Positions 13,401 to 23,775 of a stretch of DNA of 64,000 bases are shown piece by piece. This stretch comes from Narthecium ossifragum (taxonomy: Eukaryota; Streptophyta; Magnoliopsida; Dioscoreales; Nartheciaceae): assembly GCA_963920575.1 (NCBI GenBank), contig OY986964.1:14125460-14189459 (forward strand). Reading direction: 5' to 3'. The position numbers and the translations under genes were made by a program. The notes under the pieces were generated by a model that saw only the letters and a list, made by a program, of their open reading frames with translations, had not been told where the DNA came from and did no database searches. Position 1 is the first letter of the stretch. The number at the start of each line of letters is the position of its first letter.

Positions 13401-14146
13401 TTCTGGAGAATATTCTCCTGACAGGCGACGAAACAGTCTTTATCATATAAATTCATCTTTTTAGCTGAATGCCTTGTATTTCTTCTCATATCATGATTAA
13501 ATCTGAAATCAACTAACAAACAATTAAATACAATTTCTCTAGGCCTAACAAAGGTAATTTAAGGGGTTTAATTATGAATATTTAGTGACTCATCAGTAGC
13601 ATCCCTACCTAGACTAGAGCAGCTTCAATCTGCGCTGCTGAGCCTAGGATCGTCCTCAATCTTCTCCAAAATCTCGCCAGATCTGAGCTCAAGAATGACA
13701 GATTTTAAAAGGAGAAAAAGAGATGGGGTTGCGTCCGTTTTGTAGACGGATGAACCGACTTATGAATGATCGATCTTTCCTCAAGGAAAAGATTGATCCT
13801 TCATAACGATGTACTTGACTTTCTGACACCAAATGATCGATCTTCTTAGTAAGGAAAGATCGATCATTTTGTGCAGAAAGCTAGACTTGGGCTAGAACAC
13901 AAGCCCAAGCCCGGATCTTCTGATCCTGGGTTTACCTAAACGTTCTGAACAAACATTATCACAAACACGGTCAGTGTGTGCACACGTGGGTGTGAAACAA
14001 ATCAACAATGCATAATTTACCAAATTACCCTTGCATCCCAAGAAACAAAGCGATCCACCGGATCATGCGCTCGACGCGAAACAAGCAAATGAGCCACAGG
14101 CCCGACCCAGACGGTCGACCCAGGAGTAGAGGGACATATCCTCACA
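10446..14146 (-). repeat. Family A gypsy LTR (part of chimera), interrupted
   Basis: Minus-strand LTR starting TGTGAGGATATGTCCC at 14146. It is colinear with the intact family A solo LTR at 21475-23775 and with 53337-56943. Its 3' end reads GGTCGGGGCGCGG and then Cassandra, instead of the family end GCGCGACA. It carries GATCGATC hairpins at 11705-11940 and 13760-13880. The solo LTR 12138-13595 is inserted in the GTAGG...CCTACC hairpin seen uninterrupted near 56455-56472. Confidence 0.85.
12138..13595 (-). mobile_element. Solo LTR, TGAT...ATCA type (Athila/Tat-like)
   Basis: 1,458 bp with TGATGAGTCACTAAAT at the minus-strand start (13595), GCGATCA at the end (12138), and a perfect TSD GTAGC (12133-12137, 13596-13600). 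The last 100 bp contain CCCTGTGGATCGACTCCCG, a shared mark of all TGAT...ATCA LTRs here. No coding sequence is present. It is the better-preserved relative of 1434-6152. Confidence 0.9.
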
Positions 14147-15560
14147 TTTAGTGTAACCCCAAGTTGTTCTATCTCTAGCCCTAGCGATGCCACACACTCG
14201 CTAGCTACGAAAGAGTGCGACGCTTCAGAATCTATCAGTACATCTATAAATGAATTGAAAAGCTGGAAGGTACCACTAAGAACTGAGGGTTCAGCTAGGG
14301 TTTGCGGGAGTGTTAGTACCTGGTGTGGTGGCGGTGAATGCTTATAAGGCTGAAAAGGTGGCTGAACTCTGTTTGGGTACTCGCGGTCAGGTAGTGCGTA
14401 GACTCCTTCTCTAGGACCGCCTCGACCTCCGCCCCAACCTTTACCTCGCCCGACTCTTGGTCTCTGCCAATCTCCGCCTGCTACGTCTCGAATGGCCTAC
14501 GCTCTCAACGTCGGACAGTATCGACGGATATGCCCCCGCTGCTGGAACTCATGACACATGGGAGCTCCAAGCACTAGCTGGTGGCCCTCACCTCCTCCCC
14601 CTATGGGTGTCTGCCCCTGAGGCCCTTCCGTGAGACAAGGCTGGCCTCCCTGTCTGAGCTACTGCTGATACTGGGGTAGGTGACGCTGGTATGGCTGCTG
14701 GTGTGGTGGATGCCTCTGCTGTCTCCATGGACCTCCTCTACTGTGAGCTGCTCTCTGCGGCTGACCTCTACCATCAGTACGCACAGAAAGCACCGACTGG
14801 ACTGCCCTGGGCCCTGACTCTTGCAACTAAGCCTCTACTGCCAAGGCACAGTCCAACGCCTATGTGTACGTGCTAGTGTGTTGCGCCGCCATTACTTGCA
14901 TGAGCTCAGGCCTAAGCCCCCACTGAAACTGCTCAGCTCTAGCAAGAGGGTCCCTCGCTATTGCTCTGACAAACCTGGGTAGTCTAGAGAACCTAGCCGC
15001 ATACTATGCTACCAACTGAGTACCCTGACAAAGGGTTCGGTACTCACGGACAAGGGTTGAACGCGCACTGCGGGGGAAGTACGCGTCGAGAAAAGACAAC
15101 CGAAACAAGGCCCACGATGGGTCACTCTCGTCCTTGGCGGTCTGGGAAAAACACTACCAGTCCAACGCGTCCCCATCGAGCTGGAATGCTGCTAGTCTGA
15201 CATGAACTCGGTTATCTTGGAAGAAAAGAGTGTCGAGGACACGACAAACTCCCTCCAGCCAGTCGTCCGCCACCGCTAGATTGTCCCCAAGACCGCTGAA
15301 CCTAGGCGGGTTAAGCCTCTGGAAGTTGATAACTGCTATTGCAACAGCACGCTTGACATGTGGAGGAGAGACTCCCTGGAGGCAAAAGAGTGGTCTCCCT
15401 CCATCACGACCTCAACTCTCGGCTCTTGCTCTGGTGCAGACTATTGGAGTAGAGCTGCCTCGGCCTCTAGGGCCCGTCGGGCAACGTGCTCATTGCGCAT
15501 CTTGCCATGACCCGTAACTGGACGTCTCGCCTGTCTCCTCACCATCTGTACGTTCACCAA
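14147..15560 (-). pseudogene. Element D gag and protease N-terminal remnant
   Basis: Gag would form the particle that packages the element RNA. Reading minus from about 15550: RRPVTGHGKM..., then the gag core with VHVRLAAFQLDGDALDW, SDPSWALFR, AYFPRSARSTLVREYRTLCQGTQ and RAEQFQWGLRPEL. A damaged zinc knuckle and a Gly/Arg/Pro-rich stretch follow (14390-14560). The protease begins near 14260 with VLIDSEASHSFV, where family members have DSGA, so the active-site Gly is changed. Stops and frameshifts occur throughout. Confidence 0.88.
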
Positions 15561-15734
15561 AGACGACAAGTATATACTCATAAGAGACAAAAACAAGACA
15601 ATAATCAATGAAGGAAAAGCATGTCACACACGAACACAAACATACATGTATGGATGTTCTAACCCTAAAACTATCCCATTCCACGCTAGAAACCTTAACC
15701 GCAAGCCTAATCCTAACCATAGGACCTATAGCCT

Positions 15735-15746
15735 ACTCTGATACCA
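15735..15746 (-). other. Element D primer-binding site
   Basis: Minus strand TGGTATCAGAGT, 3 bp inside the 5' LTR end at 15750. It is the initiator tRNA-Met site with one late mismatch. Confidence 0.85.
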
Positions 15747-15964
15747 AACTGTCACGCCCTAACTAAGAAAACACATCCGGACTGGGACGTGATGAGCCTA
15801 AACCAGTTCACTTTCATCACTGGTTCATTTATGTATCAAAATTCACAACTAATTTAATCAAGTTATTTTGGGGTCAAAAATGTAACTCTTGCAAACAACT
15901 AACAATTACAAATTCAATTTTAAACATCTAGATATAAGCCAATTTTGATACGAGTCAAACCTCG

Positions 15965-15965
<1 letters not shown>

Positions 15966-16042
<77 letters not shown>
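15966..16042. repeat. (CA)n microsatellite
   Basis: About 38 uninterrupted CA units inside the element D 5' LTR. The sister LTR lacks this tract and about 300 bp around it. Confidence 0.97.
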
Positions 16043-16045
<3 letters not shown>

Positions 16046-17568
16046 GAATAAAAAATCCTCAATGAGGGAAATTATACATTTATACAACTGTCAAATTTAA
16101 AGTGAACCCCAGAACCATCAAACACCTCCAGAAGTTAATGCGCCGCCAAAAGCTTGTCCAGCTGGTGCTACAGAAGAGGAACTGGCACCTGCATTTTCAA
16201 AACGCAGCCCGGGTAGGATTGACCAACAAGCTCAGTAGGGTTCTACTCTACGTCATACTGAAAAGAAGGGCGAAATAAAAACAGTTTCGCTTCTCTGCCT
16301 AAGTGTAAGGTATGCCAAGGGACCCCATAACCCTCATCGATGCCCCAAGGGCTCCTGTCATGTACCTCTCCTTTGAACATATTACCAAGGGGCCATAGAA
16401 ACAGTAACAAGTAGGATTCCATTGCACAGGGACCCATGTCGGGAACATCAATAACCATCGTTAGCACTTGACCTTGGAGAATTGACACGACCTCTAAACC
16501 TCAATCAACACAATTTGTAGCCAACTAGATATTAACCTCGAGACTACAGAGATTTCAACGTTATAATCACGCCAAAAACCTTGCTACCTAACCTTGGTCC
16601 TGGAGCTAGATCCGAGTTGCCCGAGCCCTCGGATCAACGATCAACCCATCGCCCATGCCTAACCTTAAATGCCTCTAATGCATACAATGCATGCACCTAT
16701 ACAAGCATCTAGCCTAGGTGTCACTATATGCTACAATAACAATAAGACAATCAAACATGAAGTATATCTGAATAGAGCCAATAGCTCCAATCGAAGGAAT
16801 ACAACATGATAACAATCAACTAGAATCAAACATTGATTCACATCCATGAGTTCATCTAACTCAAGATGTATCCTTTCGAAATTATCACTCTCCGCACAAC
16901 ACCGGCAACCACATCGGACCATTCAACAAACAACATGTAATCATACAAGCATAAACATACATGGCATACCTTCGGCTCATTTATTCTAAGCAATCAAAGG
17001 CACACTGTCGGTCTATTTATTCTATACATTCCCGATGGTCATCACGCCCAGGTTAACAACATCCCTTATTTATAGGGCTCGACCTCACATATCACTACTA
17101 GAAAAAACTATAACAATCACGGTTTTTCCATGTTATCTATTCACATCCATCACGGTTTCCAAATCGTGATCTACTTGGGTGTGATTGAAAGTAGTTTAAT
17201 TCAATCACGTTTTAAAACTGAGATGTATTATAGGCTTCAATCACGGTTAATGTGTGTGATTAAAGAGTTTAAAAACTGAGATGGAAACAATTTAACTGTG
17301 TGTTCTTAATGGGTTTAGATCTCGGTTTTGGATGAAAACCGTGGTCAAATGTGATGTTTAATTACAACCAAAAACTGAGATGGAAACCTGATAGTGATGT
17401 GATCTATAATTATTTTAGATCTCAGTTTTTGAAAAAAACTGTGATTGTGTCCTTATTCAATCATAGTCAAAACACAATATTTTCATATACCAAAACTAAA
17501 TCTGTTTCCCCAAACATCACCACAAGTGCAATCCAGGAAAGGTTTTTGATGGAAAAACAATGTCATGA

Positions 17569-17842
17569 TCATGAAAAATGTTTCTGAACTGCCAAAATTC
17601 CAACAGTTGCAGATACAAAAATCCAACCTACACCATTTCTGGAGATGCTAAATTCTCTCCAAGTTAAAGGTTTGGCGACTTGACTGAGGGCCTTTTCGAA
17701 CCGCACATTCGTTTCGTCTATTGGACCTAAGTTATCAATAAGTATTTGTGCTTTCGTCTTCTTTGCATCCAATGAAGCCTGAGAATTGATCCTATTTCTT
17801 GCTTGCTCTTCAGATATCCCATCTCTGGCCATCAATAACAAG
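17569..17842 (-). pseudogene. Captured dephospho-CoA kinase C-terminal exon
   Basis: Dephospho-CoA kinase catalyses the last step of coenzyme A synthesis. The minus-strand exon encodes MARDGISEEQARNRINSQ, AQILIDNLGPIDE and PLTWREFSISRNG and ends in a stop at 17569-17571. This matches, from memory of the family, the last 90 residues of the plant enzyme, including its C-terminal hydrophobic segment. The exon is preceded on minus by CCTTGCAG (17850-17843), a good splice acceptor, so genomic DNA with an intron was captured. I found no upstream exons, no P-loop and no start. It lies inside CACTA termini, so a working gene is unlikely. Confidence 0.82.
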
Positions 17843-19030
17843 CTGCAAGGGAACAGAGTCAACATACACAAGTTAAATCACAATTTATAGAAATGGAAAC
17901 TGTAAACTTCTGCTTGTTGGAAGACAGAAAGACCATCCCAATGAGAAATTGTCAGAAGGTTAAATTGGAAAAACAAAAAAAAAAGCATACACGGACCTAA
18001 AACAAGGCCAATAAGCAATAACAGCCTAGTTGATGATTTTACGCAAGTATAAATGCTATATAGACACACACCAAAGTCTACAATATCTGTGAAGTCAAAA
18101 TCTCATTCTGGTAATCATGATCACAATGAGTGATATAAACACAGCTGACTAAAAATGAAGTTGCAGAGGAACACCTGAACAAACAACATGCATATGGTAA
18201 TCATTCAATAGACAATGAAGCTAATTTCCCCTACAATCAAATACTTGTACAGCACATGCACCCATTTATCGCAAGATTTTTTTTTTACTAGCATTCTTGT
18301 TTTGCAAATGACGCAAAAAATGTATCTTAATGAAGGACATAATCCTGATTGGATACTGTTGTCCTTAGGATGAAGTCAGTCCAACAAAATCAGAAACCGC
18401 AAAAAAAAAAAAAAAAAGACCCCCCCCCATAAAGAAGGACATAATCCTGATTGGATACCGTTGTCTTCCGATAAAGTCTTAAATCCTTTTCTTTTTAAAC
18501 AGTCTCTTTTAGATCAATTTATAAGCCACATTTGCACATAATGAACTACACTTGCATAATAGCAATAAAAATCAAACATCATTAGTAAGCAAACCAGTAT
18601 CATAAAAAGTTTGAAAAACTATAGAATCTAAAAGAAAGATTTTTTTGGTCAAGAATTGATGACTAATTAACAGAATGGAATAATAACTAACACAAGCACC
18701 AGTAAGATAATGGACACTATGCACCAAAAGTAAAATATAGCATCCAGGGATTGCTGGAAAAAAACTTACCACAATACAAAATATCAGAACCAATGATGAC
18801 AAATTTTTGAACACCATGTTTTGGGTTCGTTTAAAAAACAGCTCATATGAGACAATATCAAGCTCTCAAATGTTCAAGACATTGAGATGAGAAGGCCAAT
18901 TTCATGTCTACTAATTTCAGGTGGTTCCATTTTGTCCTATTCAATTTTTAAATGCATCACCTGTAACTTTTTGTGTGATGTCAATGTTTTCAAACTTTCA
19001 TGATCTAGATTTGCATTTAAATTAAACAAT
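17843..19030. other. CACTA interior without recognised coding sequence
   Basis: AT-rich sequence, probably intron-like material carried with the captured exons. It has homopolymer runs (A16 then C10 near 18402-18428) and a repeated phrase GAAGGACATAATCCTGATTG (18333 and 18435), a short local duplication. Short open frames at 18572-18817 and elsewhere match nothing I know. Confidence 0.6.
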
Positions 19031-20990
19031 GGGATTTTTGCATTCCGGTACCATGTACTTTCCCAGGAATGCACTTTGGTATCACCAGGTTTGGGATTTG
19101 CAATTTGATACCACCGAGTTATAATACCAAAGCAAAGTGATACGAGCCCCCGAACGGCGCATGTGACCTGACGGTAAACCTGGTGACGTCAGCGTGCATG
19201 CGAGGGGTCGTCGATTTAGTCACTGTGAGAAGCTTCTCACGGAGGCGTGGCCGCCGGAGGGGGTCGTGTGCATGCGAGGGGTCGTGCACCAACTCGACGC
19301 CACCACCGCGAAGCTTCTCACAGAGGCGTGGCCGCCGCGAAGCTTCTCACGGTCGACGAGGCGGACGTCGACGTGCATGCGAGGCGGATGTCGGTATGCA
19401 TGCGAGGGGTAGGGGGGAGAGGAGGAAGGCGACGATGGCGGCGCTGACGTCGTACTTGGAAGAAAACAGAGGAGGGGGGAGAAAGGGGAGGGGGAGAAAC
19501 AAAGGAAAGAAAAGAGCCGGAGGAGCTCCTCGTCGAGCTTCCGTGTCTCCCGGATTCGGTCTCGGACAGCGATCTCAAGGCACCGGATGGTCTCCTTCTC
19601 GTCGATCTCTCCATCGAGCTCGTCGTCGATCTCCAACCCGATGGAGGAGATCAAGGACGAGTAGTTCAGCGAGAGGGAATGGAAGAGCCGGACATGCTTG
19701 GAGCCGGAGATCAAGGACAACGTGGGTGGTGGGAGGAGGAGGAGGAGGAGCAGGAGCAGAGGAGGAGGAGGAGTAGGAGGAGGAGAAGAAGAGAGGAGGA
19801 GCAGGAACGGAGGAGGAGCAGGAGTAGAGGAGGAGGAGGAGCAGAAGAAGAAGAAGAAGAAGAAGAAGAAGAGAGGAGGAGGAGGAGGAGGAGGAGCAGA
19901 GGAGAAGAAGAAGAAGAGAGGAGGAGATGGAGTCCTTGAGCCATCGAGCTCCCCGTCGAAGCTCGCCGATCTCCCCGTCGAGCTCCTCCTCGTCGATCTC
20001 CCCGTCGAGCTCGCTGTCGATCTCCAAGCCGATGGAGGAGATGAAGGACGAGTAGTTCAGCGAGAGGGAATGGAAGAGCCGGACATGCTTGGAGCTGGAG
20101 ATCAAGGACAACGTGGGTGGTGGGAGGAGGAGGAGGAGGAGAAGAAGAAGAAGAGAGGAGGAGGTGGAGGAGGAGGAGCGTAGGAGGTGAAGGAGCTGGA
20201 GCAAAGGAGGAGTAGAAGAAGAAGAGAGGAGGAGCAGGAACGGAGGAGGAGGAGCAGAAGAAGAAGAAGAAGAAGAAGAAGAAGAAGAAGAAGAAGAAGA
20301 AGAAGGAGAAGAAGAAGAAGAAGAAGAAGAAGAAGAAGAAGAAGAAGAGAGGAGGAGGAGGGGGAGCAGAGGAGAAGAAGAAGAAGAGAGGAGGAGATGG
20401 AGTCCTTGAGCCGTCGATCTCCCCGTCGAAGCTCGCCGATCTCCCCGTCGAGCTCCTCCTCGTCGATCTCCCTGTCGAGCTCCTCGTTGATCTTCAACCC
20501 GATGGAGGAGATCAAGGACGAGTAGTTCAGTGAGAGGGAATGGAAGAGCCGGATGTGCTTGGAGCCGGAGATCAAGACGACCAGCACCACCTAGCCTTCC
20601 TATGAGTTGGAGGTGCTTGGAGCCGGAGCCGGAGGAGCTCGACCTTGGTGTGTCCGGCACGCCGAGAGAAGTAGAGGAGGAGAGAAGAAAAGAGAGGAAG
20701 AGGGAGAAGGAGGACGGGTGGTGGAGGCTTGGGAGAGAGGTGGATGACGGGAGAGAGGTGGCAAACGGGTGCAAAACCCGGGAAACGGGTGAAAACCCCG
20801 GGAAACGGGTGTAAAACCGCTCACTTGCGCGCACGTGAGTGGTTTCCCGTCAACTTATACTAACGGAGTTGGGGATCGGCATTAAATTTCACTTAATTTA
20901 TAACTTGGTGGTATCCAATTGCAAATCCCAAACTTGGTGGTACCAAAGTGCATTCCTGGGAAAATACATGGTACCGGAATGCAAAAATCC
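19031..20990. mobile_element. Mutator-like element (non-autonomous MULE) nested in CACTA
   Basis: Terminal inverted repeats of about 100 bp: GGGATTTTTGCATTCCGG at the left, and the complement of GGATTTTTGCATTCCGG at the right end. They differ by one extra G and scattered substitutions. The TSD is a perfect 9 bp TTAAACAAT (19022-19030, 20991-20999), the Mutator signature. There is no transposase. The interior is GC-rich and purine-biased with tandem repeats, and resembles the cargo of Pack-MULEs, but no source gene is recognised. Confidence 0.92.
19190..20585. repeat. MULE internal tandem repeats and GGA/GAA tracts
   Basis: Two layers of repeats. At 19190-19415, units around GTGCATGCGAGGGGTCGT and AAGCTTCTCACGGAGGCGTG recur three to five times. 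At 19590-20585, a unit with CGATGGAGGAGATCAAGGACG..AGTTCAGCGAGAGGGAATGG occurs three times (near 19640, 20030, 20500). Purine tracts separate the copies, and (GAA)n at about 20255-20348 explains why the second spacing (about 470 bp) exceeds the first (about 390). A minus-strand open frame of about 400 codons crosses it but is almost only Ser/Leu runs. Confidence 0.85.
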
Positions 20991-21044
20991 TTAAACAATC
21001 AAGCAAAAACTTCGACAAGGTTAAAAAGGACGAGACAGTAATAC

Positions 21045-21129
21045 CTTTGAAGGATGAATATCGACAGATAGGATGCCTGAATTATTTGTTTTGTGAAGGG
21101 GATGACTGGAGATCTGAGTGTATCGCTCC
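21045..21129 (-). pseudogene. Captured PRP19/MAC3 WD40-protein exon fragment
   Basis: PRP19 (MAC3 in plants) is the U-box/WD40 E3 ligase of the spliceosome-associated NineTeen complex. The minus strand encodes ERYTQISSHPLHKTNNSG and ILSVDIHPSK, matching the segment just before and into the first WD40 repeat, then AAAG|GTATTA, a splice donor at 21045/21044. The exon runs into the assembly gap, so its upstream part cannot be read. No further exon is seen downstream. It is interpreted as genomic DNA captured by the CACTA element. Confidence 0.8.
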
Positions 21130-21329
21130 NNNNNNNNNNNNNNNNNNNNNNNNNNNNNNNNNNNNNNNNNNNNNNNNNNNNNNNNNNNNNNNNNNNNNNN
21201 NNNNNNNNNNNNNNNNNNNNNNNNNNNNNNNNNNNNNNNNNNNNNNNNNNNNNNNNNNNNNNNNNNNNNNNNNNNNNNNNNNNNNNNNNNNNNNNNNNNN
21301 NNNNNNNNNNNNNNNNNNNNNNNNNNNNN
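21130..21329. other. Assembly gap (200 N)
   Basis: Exactly 200 undetermined bases within the CACTA element, adjoining the captured PRP19/MAC3 exon. The round length suggests a placeholder, not a measured size. Confidence 0.99.
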
Positions 21330-21474
21330 AAAGGGAAGTAAGTAAGGGTCGGCTGGTGGGGGGGTTATATAGTATTTAATTATATACTGTAGTTGTTTAA
21401 AATAAAAATTAATATTTTTTAGTTTCAATCACAGACAAAAAGTGTGTTCTAATTAAAAAGTATTACATAGTTTC

Positions 21475-23775
21475 TGTGAGGACCCGTCCCTCCCCTCCTG
21501 TGGCTCGCTGTGGACCGCAAGGGCAATTTGGTAAATTGCACCTTGTCGGCTAGTTCCACACTCGTGCTTGTACACACACTGACCATGTTTGTGGTAATGT
21601 TTGTTTAGGATGGTTAGTGGGACCCGGGATCGAAAGATCCGGACTTAGGCTTGAATTCTCGCCTAAGTTTAGCTTTCAGCACAAAAAGGATCGATCCTCT
21701 CTAGCTAAGAGATCGATCCTCTTGTGCCAGAAAGTCAAGTGAGATCGTCATGAGGTGATCGATCCTTCCTTGGGTAAGGATCGATCCTTCATAGGTCGGT
21801 TCGTTTGCCTATAAAGCAGACGAACCTTCTTCCTTCAAATCCTTTTGAAAACCCGGCGATTTGAGCTCGGATCTTGGGATTTTCGAAGGCGTTGAGGACG
21901 ATCCAAGGCCTAGCTGCTTGGATCTAAGCTGCGTTTGCTCCGGTAGGGATCCTACCGACATCTCTCTTCGGGGTTTTGAGTTTTCCGGTTTGATCTGTGG
22001 TTTAATGCTTAGATCTTGTGATTAGCATGTTGGTTTCTTGTGTTTTAACCGGTTTTGGACTCGTGGGATCCTGATCTATCAGATCCCAGAGTTTCGTGGT
22101 TTTTGGTTGTCTCTTTCGGCGGTATTCTTCGCCGGAAGGACGCCGCGGAACCCATCATGATCGATCTTCCCTTGAGGAAGGATCGATCTTCTGGGTTGGT
22201 CATGCTCCGCCCGATGAAGGATCGATCACGAGCTTGGTGAGGATCGATCCTGGTTCTTGGGGAGCATGGCTGTCCTTCGTCGCGAAGAGGATCGATCCTC
22301 CTGTGAGGAAGGATCGATCACTCGTGGTGCGATCTGAAGGGTGCTCTCTGTCGCGAAAATGATCGATCCTCCTGAGAGGAAGGATCGATCCTTTTGTCTC
22401 GACAGTGAGGCTTTACTCTCTGTTGCTGAGAGGATCGATCCTACCCTAGGGGGATGATCGATCCTTTGGTAGAAGAGAGGGTTTTGACTAGTTTTGCCCA
22501 AGGGGCTTTGTATGTTGGTTTTCTTTATTGTTTTATACCTTGTACATAACATTAAGCATGTTAGCCCTATATAGGGGCAGTGGTGAACCGGGGGAGTGAT
22601 GACTCCCGGGATGTTTAGAATAAACGGGCGGGTGGCCCTACTGCTTTCCCTAGCCTCTCACGCCGGCGTTCGCCGAGGGCCACATTACTTGTTGCACATT
22701 GTGAACTGTTGTTTGCGGGGTTGTTTCCCGGTGCAGGTGTTGTGTGGACTGCTGGCAGTTGGTAGTGGTACCACTGCAGCAGTCCTTAGACCTTATTTAT
22801 CTGTTCACCACCCCGGGCCGGCAGGGTGCCGTGCCCAGACCTTGTATTTATATCATCACATCCTGTTGCATGCTTACATGTATCTTTTCTGCGCATGTTC
22901 ATAGCATGCATTGTGTTGTGCATTAGTTGCATCTGTTAGGGCGTTGCCGATCCGGGGCTTCCGGGTAGCCCGGATCTATCTCTTAGGACCGTGCGGGTAG
23001 CTTGGTCCAGGACTCGATTTGTAGTATTCAGTCTTTTCGATGATAGGGTTAGTTGGACATGAATACTATTGTGCTTGATGTTTAGAGGTCGTGTCGGCCT
23101 TGAGCCAAGTCGTGGTGTAGCCGGTACCCAATCCTTCTAGAACTCTTGGGTGGCAGGTGTGACTACCCAGCGGTGCTACCCGCCGACAGTGCCCAGGATC
23201 CTGTCGTGAGTTGGCAGTGCCGTTTCCTGTCTTACTGAGTGTGACCCAGTGTGTGACCAGTTCGCTGGAAGACCACGACTGGGGCTCTCAGGGGTATCCG
23301 GTGGGGTTATGGGACCCCTGTGATACACCTAGGCTTTGCTTGGGGACGACACTGTTGTGTTCCCTTCCTTTGTGAGTGTCGTAGTGTAGTGTCCCTGCTG
23401 AGCTTAGTGCTCACACCTACCCGGGCTGCGTTTTGCAGGTGCTGGCGCTAGCTCTTATTCGGTTGCCCCTACCGGGTAGGTGTTCGGTGACGTGGCGGCG
23501 TCTGGCGGAGCTTGAGGAGCTGTGATCTGTCCGTGTACACCTTGGTTAGATAGTCTCCTACGGGAGCGATTTTGTATAACATTCCCTGTTTGAGGATTTG
23601 TACTATATTCCAGCTTTGTGTGTTGAGCTTTATAATTGTTGTTTATTAGAGGATGATTATGCTTATTAGGGTAACCACTACGATTAGAGGGAAACCTCGC
23701 CAAATTTCCGCAGTAGGTTAAGTTCCGGTTCGCGTCGCCCGGCCCGGTTGGGCCTACGCGGGTCGGGGCGCGACA
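21475..23775 (+). mobile_element. Solo LTR, family A (Tekay-type gypsy)
   Basis: 2,301 bp from TGTGAGGACCCGTCCC to GGTCGGGGCGCGACA, TSD GTTTC (21470-21474, 23776-23780), with no internal sequence. It is the best-preserved family A copy in the window. A TATA box CTATAAAG lies near 21811-21818. GATCGATC hairpins occur both before it (21690-21795) and after it (22155-22460). A short hairpin GGTAGGGATCCTACC lies at 21942-21956, and a splice-acceptor-like TTTTGCAG|GTGC near 23430-23441. Confidence 0.95.
21680..22465. repeat. GATCGATC hairpin arrays (family A LTR)
   Basis: Roughly fourteen GATCGATC palindromes, most in pairs with complementary 3-6 bp flanks and loops of 5-12 nt, for example GATCGATCCTTCC..GGTAAGGATCGATCC near 21758-21790. 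The array has two blocks, one just upstream of the TATA box and one about 330 bp downstream. Confidence 0.88.

Larger units (their letters stand above)
9889..14146 (-). mobile_element. Chimeric Cassandra TRIM / gypsy-LTR insertion
   Basis: This composite has the intact outer end of a Cassandra LTR on the left (9889) and the intact outer end of a family A gypsy LTR on the right (14146). The same 5 bp, TTTAG, flank both ends (9884-9888 and 14147-14151). Reading minus, it is a gypsy LTR (14146-10446), then the second half of a Cassandra 5' LTR (10445-10291), PBS, internal spacer and complete Cassandra 3' LTR (10213-9889). The junction at 10445/10446 joins Cassandra within its 5S-like part to a gypsy LTR that lacks only its last few bases. 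A nested solo LTR (12138-13595) came later. Confidence 0.75.

Noticed and set aside
17569..17842. Functional dephospho-CoA kinase gene
   Set aside because: Only the last exon is present, with no P-loop exon or start found, and it lies between CACTA termini.
19575..20834. Minus-strand open frame of 419 codons
   Set aside because: It is almost entirely Ser/Leu runs from GGA/GAA repeats inside a MULE. The same tract is open in several frames and shows no domain.
20948..21428. Open frames crossing the N run
   Set aside because: Their length comes from undetermined bases. Only the minus-strand PRP19/MAC3 exon has recognisable content.
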